NCBI GenBank assembly: GCA_040381075.1
Contig: JBEIHX010000013.1
Location: 1-64,000 of the forward strand
Reading direction: 5' to 3'
From: JBEIHX01 sp040381075
GTDB lineage: Bacteria > Pseudomonadota > Alphaproteobacteria > Caulobacterales > Aquidulcibacteraceae
DNA length: 64,000 nucleotides
Positions 45,639 to 54,102 of the stretch are shown piece after piece. Numbering within the stretch: the first letter of the stretch is position 1; the number at the start of each line of letters is the position of its first letter. The notes under the pieces were generated by a model, which did not search any database, was not told the DNA's origin, and was given only the letters and a program-made list of their open reading frames with translations. The position numbers were made by a program, and so were the translations under genes.

Positions 45639-46334
45639 TCAGCGCCGGACCGGACCGTGCAGCTGCGGGCCTGTCGCGTCATGATCGATCAGCCCGCGAT
45701 CTGCGAGTGCAGCCGCAAGCGGCGTACCCGGCGCAACCCGCACGCGCGTCAGTCCGTTACGGGCCATGCGCGCCAGCGCCTCCTCAAACGACTCGCGAAA
45801 GCCAAGCTCGAAGTCGCCGTCATATCGGGATGCGTCCCCATCCACGGCGACAAACGGCCGGCCCAGCCGCACCACCGTGAAGAAACCGACATTGAGCCGG
45901 ATCGCCGCCTCCGCAAGGAGCCCTTCCTCGACGATCACCCCGCCGGCGCGCAGACGCAGCACCCCCTCGCCTCCCGCCAGGACATGGGGATCCGGCGCGG
46001 CGATCACCACACGGCGCACCCGCGCCTCCAGCAGCAGCTGCGTGCAGCTCCGTGCGGAGGCGTCGGATCGGCGCGCACACGGCTCCAGCGTGACAAAGAC
46101 ATCTGCACCCTCGGCGCGCGGCCCCGCCGCCGCCAAAGCCTGATCCTCCGCATGCGGGCGCCCGCCAGCGCCCGTCGCGGCGAGACCCACGATGTCGCAC
46201 GCCTGCACGATCGCGCAGCCGACTGTGGGGTTGGGCGCTGTGCGCCCGAGACGACCCGCGGCGGCCGCAAGCGCCGCGCCCATGAACGCTTCGTCCGCGG
46301 CGCTCCACCCTGCGCCGGTCACAGGCGCCGTCAC
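45639..46334 (-). CDS. RibD-type pyrimidine deaminase with truncated reductase remnant
   Basis: The product has 231 residues. The cytidine-deaminase fold has NPTVGCAIV, the zinc motif HAE (GGRPHAEDQAL) and PCARRSDASARSC (the second cysteine spaced 11 residues rather than the usual 9), then the deaminase ending. Only the opening of the reductase domain remains (NVGFFTVVRLGRPFVAVDGDASRYDG), so this is shorter than bifunctional RibD (about 360). It should catalyse the deamination step of riboflavin synthesis; the reductase step would need another protein. The GTG start overlaps the gpmA stop (46331-46334). Confidence 0.85.
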   Translation of the reverse strand: MTAPVTGAGWSAADEAFMGAALAAAAGRLGRTAPNPTVGCAIVQACDIVGLAATGAGGRPHAEDQALAAAGPRAEGADVFVTLEPCARRSDASARSCTQLLLEARVRRVVIAAPDPHVLAGGEGVLRLRAGGVIVEEGLLAEAAIRLNVGFFTVVRLGRPFVAVDGDASRYDGDFELGFRESFEEALARMARNGLTRVRVAPGTPLAAALADRGLIDHDATGPQLHGPVRR

Positions 46335-47056
46335 GCGGAGGCCGGGCTGAGGACTGGCAACTCCTGCGCGCGGCCGGCGTCGAGATAGCGGGCCGAGCGC
46401 GGACGCAGCGCCTCGTCAAGATCGATGAGGAGCGGGTTGCCTGTTGGAATCTCGACATGGACGATATCGGCGTCGGCGACGGCGAACAGGTGTTTGACGA
46501 TCGCGCGCAGGGAGTTTCCGTGCGCCGCCACGATCACATGTTCGCCTTCGCTGATTCGCGGCGCGATCTCAGCCCGCCAATAGGGCAGGACGCGCTGCAG
46601 GGTCGTTGCAAGTGATTCGGTCGCTGGAACCGTCACGTTGCGATAGCGACGGTCGCCGGAGAGGTCGTAAGGCGAGTTCTTTTCAGTCGGAGGCGGCGCC
46701 ACATCATAGCTGCGACGCCAGATGCGGACCTGCTCGGGTCCATGCTCCCGCTCTGTTTCCGCCTTGTCCAGACCGGTCAGTCCGCCGTAGTGGCGCTCGT
46801 TCAGGCGCCAGTCGTTGACGACTGGAATCCAGACCATGTCCATTGCAAAAAGTGCAAGCCAGCATGTACGAATTGCACGCGTGAGTACGGATGTGTAGGC
46901 CCGTTCGAAGGGGATTTCCTCCGCCTTGAGAAGCTCTCCGGACCGCCTCGCCTGGGCCTCGCCTTCTGCTGTCAGATCGACGTCGACCCACCCCGTGAAA
47001 CGGTTCTCCAGGTTCCATTGACTTTGTCCGTGTCGGATCAATGCGAGCTTCGTCAC
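46331..47056 (-). CDS. gpmA: 2,3-bisphosphoglycerate-dependent phosphoglycerate mutase
   Basis: The product has 241 residues. The phospho-histidine is His9 in LIRHGQSQWN, with LENRFTGWVDVDLTAEGEAQA, YTSVLTRAIRTCWLAL, NERHYGGLTGLDKAETEREHG and the second histidine in VIVAAHGNSLRAIVKHL. It interconverts 3- and 2-phosphoglycerate in central carbon metabolism. The start codon is GTG, with GGAGG five bases upstream. It is translationally coupled to the RibD-type deaminase and divergent from the histone-like gene. Confidence 0.96.
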   Translation of the reverse strand: MTKLALIRHGQSQWNLENRFTGWVDVDLTAEGEAQARRSGELLKAEEIPFERAYTSVLTRAIRTCWLALFAMDMVWIPVVNDWRLNERHYGGLTGLDKAETEREHGPEQVRIWRRSYDVAPPPTEKNSPYDLSGDRRYRNVTVPATESLATTLQRVLPYWRAEIAPRISEGEHVIVAAHGNSLRAIVKHLFAVADADIVHVEIPTGNPLLIDLDEALRPRSARYLDAGRAQELPVLSPASA

Positions 47057-47143
47057 GTTTACCTCCGGTGAAGTTTTTGGGAACGTCCGCTTAAGGATAA
47101 CAGGTCATAAAGACGATGTTCCACCAGCAAGGAGCGAACACAC

Positions 47144-47470
47144 ATGCCTGCCAAGACCAAGACTGTTGCAAAGAAGCCCGCCGCCGCGAAGGCCGCGAGC
47201 GTGACGAAAGTGGCCGCCAAGCGTACGGCTGCAAAGCCTGTCGTGAAGGCTGCCGCGGCCAAGAAGGCTGCGCCGAAGGCTGCCGCCAAGAAGGCCGCCC
47301 CGGCCCCGAAAGCCGCGACGAAGACCGTCGTGAAGAAGGCTGCTGCTCCGAAGAAGGCCGCCGCCCCCAAGAAGGCCGCTGCGCCGAAGAAGGCCGCTGC
47401 TCCGAAGAAGGCCGCCGCCCCGAAGGCTGCCAAGAAGCCGGTCGCCCGGAAGGTTGCGAAGAAGGCGTAA
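47144..47470 (+). CDS. Histone H1-like Lys/Ala/Pro-rich DNA-binding protein
   Basis: The product has 108 residues, almost entirely K, A, P and V, built of AAPKK- and AAAPKK-type repeats (KKAAAPKKAAAPKKAAAPKK), like the C-terminal tail of eukaryotic H1 and bacterial HC2/AlgP proteins. It should bind DNA non-specifically and compact the nucleoid, or modulate transcription. ATG 47144 has AAGGAG upstream. Internal 18-bp repeats encode the AAAPKK units, so its length can vary between strains. A good terminator follows 12 bases after the stop. The MarR protein at 59714 carries a similar tail. Confidence 0.88.
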   Translation: MPAKTKTVAKKPAAAKAASVTKVAAKRTAAKPVVKAAAAKKAAPKAAAKKAAPAPKAATKTVVKKAAAPKKAAAPKKAAAPKKAAAPKKAAAPKAAKKPVARKVAKKA

Positions 47471-47481
47471 CGACCGATCGG

Positions 47482-47499
47482 GGGCCGCGTCTGCGGCCC
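47482..47499 (+). terminator. Intrinsic terminator of the histone-like gene
   Basis: GGGCCGC pairs with GCGGCCC across the loop GTCT, followed by TCTTCGTTTCG, 12 bases after the stop codon at 47470. Confidence 0.75.
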
Positions 47500-47990
47500 T
47501 CTTCGTTTCGCGTTCCCTTTCGATCAACATGGCGGTGAGCGCCATGACCGGCGAAACGCATAAGGCGAGGTCCGCATCTGCCGAGACGTCGGAACGGATG
47601 CGGACTTCGTCGCGTCCGACCGGACAGGTTGGGGCGGCCTTGATGGCGCGCTGTCGCGTCCGGGCCGCGTCGGGCGACAGGCGCGCCCCTGGCGAAGACA
47701 GCGCTGATCAACGTCTCGTCCTTTCCGCGCCGGCGTGATCCCTTCCGGTTCCGTCCCTTTCCGCCCCATCCCTTTCGGCCCCATCCCTTTCGGCCCCATC
47801 CCTTTCGGCCCTGCCACCTGCATGGCCGCACGCCCCGGCGCTGGTGCGGCGTGCAACGTCCCTGCGCACACCTGACTTGAAGCCGGTTCTGCGTCAGGCT
47901 TCAAGCCGGACCGGCGCACGGCGCGGCGGGCGCGCGAATGCGCCCAAACACACGTCGCGCCCGCCGCGCCGCGGTGCTAAACGCATTCCC
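47500..47990. other. About 490-base gap with a 15-bp array, no gene seen
   Basis: Between the histone-like gene's terminator and the next plus-strand gene. Apart from the array at 47740-47814 there is no supported gene; short frames give only Arg/Ser/Ala-rich peptides. Confidence 0.6.
47740..47814. repeat. 15-bp tandem array x5
   Basis: Unit ccctttcggccccat, two exact copies, flanked by diverged copies on both sides (cccttccggttccgt on the left). Confidence 0.9.
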
Positions 47991-48644
47991 ATGCCGTCGC
48001 CTCCGGACATCGTGTTCTACCCGCTCGCTGCGGCCCTCGCCGCAGGGCTCACCATCGTCGCCCTTGGCGCGGGCGCCGCGCGTTTGCCAACCGGCCCGAT
48101 GGGCGCCGGCCGGACGGATGCGGCTGTCCTGGCCGTGGAAGGGCGCGATCTGGCCCGCTTCGTGGCCGGCCCGCGCGACGTGGTTGAGCTCAGGTCTGCG
48201 CCAGGCCAACCCCTGCTGCTGCGCGTCACCGGGGTCAGGCGGGAGTCGGCCGCCGCCACGCCGACACAGACCGCCAATCTGCGTCTCGCGCCGGATCTCG
48301 AAGCCGCCTATGGCGGCAAGGCCGTGCGCATCACCATCACCGCGCGCGCCGCGGCGGACGCGCCTGCGCCCTTCTTCAAGGCCGGATACGCGGCAGCTGC
48401 GGGCGCGGACTCCGGCTGGACTGAGTTTCCCCTGACCGACGCCTTTCAGGACTATGCGTTCGAATATCGCCCGCCACAGGCTAATCTGGATGACCTCGGT
48501 CTCGACTTCGTCGGCATCATGCCTGACCCCAGCGGCGGCGGCGGTGCGGTGGAGATCCGCAAAATCGTTTTTGACGCCCGGGCGACGAAGCCGGCGCTGC
48601 TGCCGCCGGATTCGTCGCCCGCGGCCAGGGAGACCCTGCCATGA
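47991..48644 (+). CDS. Hypothetical protein with N-terminal membrane anchor, coupled to kdsD
   Basis: About 217 residues. An N-terminal hydrophobic segment (VFYPLAAALAAGLTIVALGAG) could be a signal anchor or signal peptide; the rest reads as a beta-rich soluble domain (VVELRSAPGQPLLLRVTGVRRE, LRLAPDLEAAYGGKAVRITITARA, SGWTEFPLTDAFQDYAFEYRPP, LDFVGIMPDPSGGGGAVEIRKIVFDA), suggestive of a carbohydrate-binding jelly roll. I do not recognise the family. Its stop overlaps the kdsD ATG (48641-48644), which ties it to envelope sugar metabolism (inference). Confidence 0.75.
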   Translation: MPSPPDIVFYPLAAALAAGLTIVALGAGAARLPTGPMGAGRTDAAVLAVEGRDLARFVAGPRDVVELRSAPGQPLLLRVTGVRRESAAATPTQTANLRLAPDLEAAYGGKAVRITITARAAADAPAPFFKAGYAAAAGADSGWTEFPLTDAFQDYAFEYRPPQANLDDLGLDFVGIMPDPSGGGGAVEIRKIVFDARATKPALLPPDSSPAARETLP

Positions 48645-49645
48645 GCAGTCCTGCCGATGACGCCGCCGTGCACGCCAGCGCTGATGTCAGCGCCGATGTC
48701 AGCGCCGTGGCCGCCCGGGTGCTCGCCCTTGAGGCCCGGGCGCTCGCCGACTTCGCCGCCGCTCCGCCGCCGCGCCTGGCTGAGGCTGTCGCGCTGATGG
48801 CGGGTCTCGCCGGGCGGGTGATCGTGACCGGGGTGGGAAAGTCTGGCCATGTCGGGCGAAAGATCGCCGCGACGCTCGCCTCCACCGGCACGCCGGCGAG
48901 TTTTGTGCACCCGACCGAAGCCAGCCACGGCGATCTCGGCATGATCGGCCGCGATGACGCAGTGCTCGTCCTCTCGAAATCCGGCGAGCTCCGGGAAGCT
49001 TCCGACCTGCTGCACTATTGTCGCCGCTTCGGCATCAAGGTGATCGCCATCACCGCCCGCGCCGGGTCAAGCCTTGCGCGCGCCGCCGATATTGTTCTCG
49101 CATTGCCCGACGCACCTGAGGCCTGCGGCGAAACCTCCGCTCCCACGACATCCACCACGCTGCAGATGGCGCTCGGCGACGCGCTTGCGGTCGCACTGCT
49201 GGAGTCGCGCGGTTTTACGGCGGCCGACTTCAAGGTGTTCCATCCCGGCGGCAAACTCGGCGCCCTGCTGAAGACCGTTGGCGATCTGATGCACGCCGGC
49301 GATGAAGTCCCGCTCGCCGCCGCTGCGACGCCGATGGCCGATACGCTTCTGATCATGACGCAAAAGCGGTTCGGGTGCGTTGGCGTCGTCGATGCGCAGG
49401 GGTGTCTGTCCGGCGTCGTCACTGACGGCGATCTGCGCCGCAACATGGGTGCAGACCTGCTGGCGCGCAGCACCGGCGAGGTGATGACCCGCGCGCCGCG
49501 CACGGCGCACGCCCGCATGCTCGCCTCCCAGGCGCTCAAGCTGATGAACGACACCCGCATCACCGCGCTGTTCGTGGTTGATGACGATATGAAGCCGGTC
49601 GGGATCATCCACGTGCATGATCTTCTGCGCGCCGGCGTGATGTGA
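48641..49645 (+). CDS. kdsD: Arabinose-5-phosphate isomerase (KdsD/KpsF)
   Basis: The product has 334 residues. A SIS domain (residues 45-185: GRVIVTGVGKSGHVGRKIAATLASTGTPASFVHPTEASHGDLGMI, VLVLSKSGE, APTTSTTLQMALGDALAVALL) is followed by two CBS domains (VGDLMHAGDEVPLAA..., VMTRAPRTAHARMLAS...). It makes arabinose-5-phosphate, the first step to KDO for lipopolysaccharide. The N-terminus has a short ADVS repeat encoded by a 12-bp tandem unit (gatgtcagcgcc). It is translationally coupled to the upstream hypothetical gene. Confidence 0.95.
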   Translation: MSSPADDAAVHASADVSADVSAVAARVLALEARALADFAAAPPPRLAEAVALMAGLAGRVIVTGVGKSGHVGRKIAATLASTGTPASFVHPTEASHGDLGMIGRDDAVLVLSKSGELREASDLLHYCRRFGIKVIAITARAGSSLARAADIVLALPDAPEACGETSAPTTSTTLQMALGDALAVALLESRGFTAADFKVFHPGGKLGALLKTVGDLMHAGDEVPLAAAATPMADTLLIMTQKRFGCVGVVDAQGCLSGVVTDGDLRRNMGADLLARSTGEVMTRAPRTAHARMLASQALKLMNDTRITALFVVDDDMKPVGIIHVHDLLRAGVM

Positions 49646-49661
49646 CCAAAGGAGCGCGCAT

Positions 49662-50315
49662 ATGAAACTCTTCCTCGACTCTGCGGATGTGCACGAAATC
49701 GCAGAGCTCGCAGCCACCGGGCTGGTGGACGGCGTCACCACGAACCCGTCCCTGGTCGCGAAATCCGGACGCCCGCTTCTTGAGGTTCTCAAGGAGATCT
49801 GCGCCGCAGCGCCCGGGCCCGTCTCCGCCGAAGTGGTCGCAACGACAGCCGACGACATGATGCGCGAGGGCGCGATCCTGCGCCGCGTCGCGGACAACGT
49901 GGTCGTCAAGGTCCCGCTCACCTGGGAAGGGCTCAAGGCGACGCGCCGCTTTGCAGATGATGGCGCGGCGGTCAACGTCACGCTGTGCTTCAGCGCCGCT
50001 CAGGCCCTCCTCGCGGCCAAGGCAGGCGCGGCGTATGTCTCGCCGTTCATCGGCCGCCTGGACGACACCGGTCTCGACGGCATGGAGCTGATCCGCGAGA
50101 TCCGCGCGATCTATGACAATTACGGCTTTGAGACCGAGATTCTGGCGGCGTCGATACGCACCGTCGGTCACGTCCGTGACGCGGCGCTCGCCGGCGCGGA
50201 CTGCGCCACACTGCCGCCTTCGGTCTTCAGGGCGCTTGGGCGCCACCCCCTGACCGACAAGGGCCTTGAGGCGTTTCTCGCGGATTGGGCGAAAACAGGC
50301 CAGACCATCGGATGA
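49662..50315 (+). CDS. Transaldolase / fructose-6-phosphate aldolase
   Basis: The product has 217 residues, the length of small TalC/Fsa-type enzymes. Motifs: MKLFLDSADVHEIAELAATGLVDGVTTNPSLVAKSG, the Schiff-base lysine in VVVKVPLTWEG, NVTLCFSAAQALLAAKAGAAYVSPFIGRLDD, ILAASIRTVGHV, and GADCATLPPSVFRAL. It moves three-carbon units between sugar phosphates; sequence alone does not separate transaldolase from F6P-aldolase activity. A good ribosome site (aaaggagcg) precedes ATG 49662. It follows kdsD by 16 bases and is likely co-transcribed. Confidence 0.93.
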   Translation: MKLFLDSADVHEIAELAATGLVDGVTTNPSLVAKSGRPLLEVLKEICAAAPGPVSAEVVATTADDMMREGAILRRVADNVVVKVPLTWEGLKATRRFADDGAAVNVTLCFSAAQALLAAKAGAAYVSPFIGRLDDTGLDGMELIREIRAIYDNYGFETEILAASIRTVGHVRDAALAGADCATLPPSVFRALGRHPLTDKGLEAFLADWAKTGQTIG

Positions 50316-50427
50316 CAGCAGGCGCGCCGCCGCCCTGATTGCGCGCCTGCGCTTCAGCCGGGTAAAGACGACGGCGCGTCCGCGCGCAGCGCCTGTGATG
50401 CGATAGGCCCGGCAGGGAGATACGGCC

Positions 50428-51747
50428 ATGCACGTGACGATGATCGGGACAGGGTATGTGGGCCTGGTGTCCGGGGCCTGCTTTGCAGATTTCGGCCACG
50501 TCGTGACCTGCGTCGACAAGGACGCCGACAAGATCGCGCGCCTGCAGGCCGGCGAGATGCCGATCTTCGAGCCTGGCCTCGACGTCCTCGTCGCCCGCAA
50601 CGTGCGCCAGGGCCGCCTGTCCTTCACCACCGACCCCAGGGACGCGATCCGGTCGGCCGATGCTGTGTTCATCGCCGTAGGCACGCCGTCCCGGCGCGGC
50701 GATGGTCACGCCGATCTTTCCTACGTCTATGGCGCAGCGGAGGAGATCGCCGATCTGATGGAGGGCTATACTGTCGTTGTCACAAAGTCGACCGTTCCCG
50801 TCGGAACTGGCGACGAGGTCGAGCGGATCATCCGCGCGCGCAATCCCGGCGCGCAGTTCGCCGTTGTGTCAAACCCTGAGTTTCTGCGCGAGGGCGCGGC
50901 CATTGAGGACTTCAAGGAGCCTGACCGCGTCGTCGTCGGCGTTCAGGATGAGCGCGCCGAAGCATTGATGCGCGAACTCTATCGTCCGCTCGCCGACGCA
51001 CCCATCGTGTTCACCGGACGACGGACCAGCGAGCTGATCAAATATGCCGCCAACGGATTCCTGGCGATGAAGATCACCTTCATCAACGAGATGGCCGACC
51101 TGTGCGAGGCCGTCGGCGCGAACGTTCAGGAGGTCGCCAAGGGGATCGGACTGGACAGCCGCATCGGCCCGCGCTTCCTTCAGCCCGGTCCAGGCTATGG
51201 CGGGTCGTGCTTTCCGAAGGACACGCTCGCCCTGGTGCGGACGGCTTCGGAAGCCGGGGCCCCGATCCGCCTCATCGAAACGACGGTGCAGATCAATGAT
51301 GCGCGCAAGCGCGCCATGGCCGAGAGGATAATCTCCGCCGCCGGCGGGGACGTTCGCGGCAAGACGATCGCCGTGCTTGGGCTTACCTTCAAGCCGGATA
51401 CGGATGACATGCGGGATTCGCCTGCGCTCGACATCGTGCCGGCGCTGCAGCAGGCCGGAGCGGCGGTGCGCGCTTACGATCCGGAGGGGATGCATGAGGC
51501 GGCCCGCTCGCTGTCCGGCGTCGTCTTCGCCAGCGACCCTTACGATTGCATCGCCGGCGCCCATGCAGTGGCCATACTGACGGAATGGGATGAGTTTCGC
51601 GCCCTTGACCTTGATCGCGTGAAATCCGGAATGGTCGCCCCGGTCGTCGTAGACCTCCGCAATGTCTACAATCCCGCGGAGATGGCGCAGCAGGGCTTTG
51701 CCTATGTCAGTATCGGCCGCCCTGCCGGAGCCCCCGGCCGGACCTGA
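50428..51747 (+). CDS. ugd: UDP-glucose 6-dehydrogenase
   Basis: The product has 439 residues. NAD-binding motif GTGYVGLVSGACFADFGHVVTCVDKD, catalytic cysteine in GPGYGGSCFPKDTLAL, YAANGFLAMKITFINEMADLCEAVGAN and the C-terminal domain with GLTFKPDTDDMRDSPALDI. It oxidises UDP-glucose to UDP-glucuronate, a precursor of capsule, exopolysaccharide and lipid A sugars. It is the last of a plus-strand group kdsD-transaldolase-ugd, 112 bases after the aldolase. The stop codon falls inside a 17-bp tandem array. Confidence 0.96.
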   Translation: MHVTMIGTGYVGLVSGACFADFGHVVTCVDKDADKIARLQAGEMPIFEPGLDVLVARNVRQGRLSFTTDPRDAIRSADAVFIAVGTPSRRGDGHADLSYVYGAAEEIADLMEGYTVVVTKSTVPVGTGDEVERIIRARNPGAQFAVVSNPEFLREGAAIEDFKEPDRVVVGVQDERAEALMRELYRPLADAPIVFTGRRTSELIKYAANGFLAMKITFINEMADLCEAVGANVQEVAKGIGLDSRIGPRFLQPGPGYGGSCFPKDTLALVRTASEAGAPIRLIETTVQINDARKRAMAERIISAAGGDVRGKTIAVLGLTFKPDTDDMRDSPALDIVPALQQAGAAVRAYDPEGMHEAARSLSGVVFASDPYDCIAGAHAVAILTEWDEFRALDLDRVKSGMVAPVVVDLRNVYNPAEMAQQGFAYVSIGRPAGAPGRT

Positions 51748-51791
51748 TCACCGGGCTGACCTGATACACGGGCGGATCTAATACTCAGGCG
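51741..51791. repeat. 17-bp degenerate tandem array x3 containing the ugd stop
   Basis: Units of the form gacctgatacacgggcg repeat three times with substitutions, with a partial fourth. The TGA of ugd (51745-51747) is part of the first unit. Confidence 0.75.
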
Positions 51792-51863
51792 GATCTCAAT
51801 GGGCCCGCCGGAGCAGAATCGCCGCGGGCGAACACATCCGCTGTGTCGCTGTCCGCGCGCAGC

Positions 51864-51947
51864 CACAGGATGACAGCCACAGGATGACAGCCACAGGATG
51901 ACAGCGACAGGATGACAGCGACAGGATGACAGCGACAGGATGACTGG
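51864..51947. repeat. 14-bp tandem array x6
   Basis: Three copies of cacaggatgacagc followed by three copies of gacaggatgacagc (the last diverging at its end). The block structure suggests stepwise growth, with a C-to-G change copied by later duplication. It lies in the convergent gap between ugd and the ETF-QO gene. Confidence 0.94.
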
Positions 51948-52031
51948 GCCAGCGCCCGCAATGGCCCGCGTGTGGCCCGCCTGGTCGCGGGTGCGGTCGC
52001 GCCGCCCCGTGACGGGCGGAGACGGTCAATC

Positions 52032-53738
52032 TCACATGCCAGCGTAGATCGGCCCTTCACCGCCCTGCGGCGTCGTCCAGGTGATGTTCTGGTTTGGATC
52101 CTTGATGTCGCAGGTCTTGCAGTGGACGCAGTTCTGCGCATTGATCTGGAACCGTTCCTCACCGGCTGCGCCGACCCATTCGTACACCCCGGCCGGGCAG
52201 TACCGGTTCGATGGGCCTGCAAATTCGCCAAGTTCGGAGGATTTCTGCAGAGCCAGGTCACGCACCTTGAGGTGAACCGGCTGGTCCTCCTCATGATTGG
52301 TGTTCGACAGGAATACGCTCGAGAGCTTGTCGAAACTCACCACGCCGTCCGGTTTGGGATAGTCGATCGGCTTGTGGCGCGCAGCAGGTTCGGTCGATTC
52401 TGCGTCCGTTTTCCCGTGCTTGAGCGTGCCGAACAGCGAGAAGCCGCCAAGCAGCGTCGTGGTCCACATGTCGAGGGCGCCAAGCCCAATCCCCAGCAGG
52501 CCGAACTTCGACCAGAGCGGCTTTACGTTTCGGACAAGCTGCAGGTCCTTGTAGACCCAGCTGTTGCGGTAGGCGTCCTCGAACTCCGCCACGCTGTCGC
52601 GCGCCCGGCCGGCCTGGATCGCTGCGAAGGCGCTCTCCGCCGCCAGCATGCCCGTCTTCATCGCATTGTGACTGCCCTTGATCCGCGGCACATTCACAAA
52701 GCCAGCCGAGCAGCCGATCAGCATGCCGCCGGGGAAATGAAGCTGCGGCACCGATTGCAGCCCGCCCTCGGTGATGGCGCGCGCGCCGTAGGCGAGCCGC
52801 TGTCCGCCCTCCAGCGTCGGCCGGATGTCGGGATGCTGCTTGAACCTCTGAAACTCATCGAACGGCGACAGATAGGGGTTCTTGTAGTTGAGATGCACGA
52901 CGAACCCGACGGAGACCAGGTTGTCGCCGAAATGATAGAGGAACGAACCGCCGCCGGTTCCCGCGTCCAGCGGCCAGCCGAATGAGTGCTGCACAAGGCC
53001 CGGTTTGTGCCTCGCCGGGTCGACGCGCCACAGCTCCTTCAGTCCGATCCCGAACTTCTGCGGCTCGCGCCCCGCGTCGAGCGCAAATGTGCGGATCGCC
53101 TGTTTGGCCAGGGATCCGCGCACGCCCTCCGCAAGCAGGGTGTATTTTGCATGGATCTCGATGCCGGGCGTGAAGTCGCTCTTGGCTCGTCCGTCGCGCC
53201 CGACGCCCATGTCGCCGACCTGTACCCCCTTCACCGCTCCGGTCTCGTCGTGAACCAGCGCCGCCCCGGCGAAACCTGGATAGATCTCGACCCCAAGCGC
53301 TTCGGCCTGGGCGGCCAGCCAGCGGCACAGGTCGCCGAGAGATCCGATGTAGGCGCCATGATTGTTCATCAGCGGCGGCATCAGGAAGTTGGGCAGCTGC
53401 AAAGCGCCCTGCGGTCCCAGAATGAAGAAGCGGTCGTCGCGCACGGGGGTCTTGAGCGGCGCGCCGTCCTCACGCCAGGTCGGCAGCAATTCGCTGAGCG
53501 CCCGCGGATCCACCACCGCTCCGGACAGGATATGGGCGCCGACCTCGCCGCCCTTTTCCAGGAGTGCAACGGAAATCTCGGCCCCTGCCTCGGCTGCAAG
53601 CTGCTTCAACCTGATGCCCGCCGACAGTCCGGCCGGCCCGCCGCCCACGATCAGGACATCGTACTCCATGCAATCGCGCTCGATCTGCGCCCCGTCGTTC
53701 TGAGCCCCGTCGTTCTGAGCCCCGTCGTTCTGCGCCAT
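52032..53738 (-). CDS. Electron transfer flavoprotein-ubiquinone oxidoreductase
   Basis: About 568 residues. FAD-binding MEYDVLIVGGGPAGLSAGIRLKQLA, the ubiquinone-binding membrane region, and a C-terminal 4Fe-4S cluster in CPAGVYEW and QNCVHCKTCDIKDPNQN. It passes electrons from ETF (beta-oxidation, amino-acid and sarcosine oxidation) to ubiquinone. ATG 53738 follows GGGGG; the fold itself begins about 23 residues later, and the leader contains AQNDG three times, encoded by a tandem array. The frame stays open to 53876, reading non-homologous sequence. Etf subunit genes are not in the window. Confidence 0.94.
   Translation of the reverse strand: MAQNDGAQNDGAQNDGAQIERDCMEYDVLIVGGGPAGLSAGIRLKQLAAEAGAEISVALLEKGGEVGAHILSGAVVDPRALSELLPTWREDGAPLKTPVRDDRFFILGPQGALQLPNFLMPPLMNNHGAYIGSLGDLCRWLAAQAEALGVEIYPGFAGAALVHDETGAVKGVQVGDMGVGRDGRAKSDFTPGIEIHAKYTLLAEGVRGSLAKQAIRTFALDAGREPQKFGIGLKELWRVDPARHKPGLVQHSFGWPLDAGTGGGSFLYHFGDNLVSVGFVVHLNYKNPYLSPFDEFQRFKQHPDIRPTLEGGQRLAYGARAITEGGLQSVPQLHFPGGMLIGCSAGFVNVPRIKGSHNAMKTGMLAAESAFAAIQAGRARDSVAEFEDAYRNSWVYKDLQLVRNVKPLWSKFGLLGIGLGALDMWTTTLLGGFSLFGTLKHGKTDAESTEPAARHKPIDYPKPDGVVSFDKLSSVFLSNTNHEEDQPVHLKVRDLALQKSSELGEFAGPSNRYCPAGVYEWVGAAGEERFQINAQNCVHCKTCDIKDPNQNITWTTPQGGEGPIYAGM
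53689..53733. repeat. 15-bp in-frame tandem array x3 in the ETF-QO leader
   Basis: Unit gccccgtcgttctga, three copies, the last ending in c. On the coding strand each unit adds AQNDG between the start codon and the FAD domain. Confidence 0.9.
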
Positions 53739-54102
53739 ATCAGCCCCCGTCGGCCCGCGCCGGGCGCTGGTGCGCCACGGCGCCGAATTCGCCCGTCTTC
53801 GCTGCGTACCTAACGCGACCAGGGCGCGCCGGAAAGGGCGCGCGCTGCGCTCGGGCCTCGCATGCGGACCGGTCACCGCTGCTCCGTTGCCCCCGTTCCC
53901 CCGCCCCCGTCCCCCCGCCCCCGGAGGCCCGCCCCCGGAGGCCCGCCCGGGGCGCGGCGTTCAGCTTGGCCAGCGCCAAATCCGTGCTCCCCAGGCGGCT
54001 CCAGCGCCGTTGCGGGGCTGGTGTGGACCGCTCTGCAGGCGGGTGTGACGCTTCTGGGCGTGCGTGCGCGCGCCACCGGCGTCCCGCGCAGCCTTCCGTG
54101 CG
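53739..54102. other. 364-base gap with a 14-bp array, no gene seen
   Basis: Upstream region of the ETF-QO gene and downstream region of divL. It is very C/G-rich and holds one array but no supported gene. Confidence 0.6.
53915..53952. repeat. 14-bp tandem repeat x2.6
   Basis: Unit ccgcccccggaggc, two exact copies and a partial third, after a run of cccccgt-like sequence. Confidence 0.8.

Noticed and set aside
47105..47545. Gly/Leu/Arg-rich minus-strand frame opposite the histone-like gene
   Set aside because: It is the complement of the AAPKK repeats.
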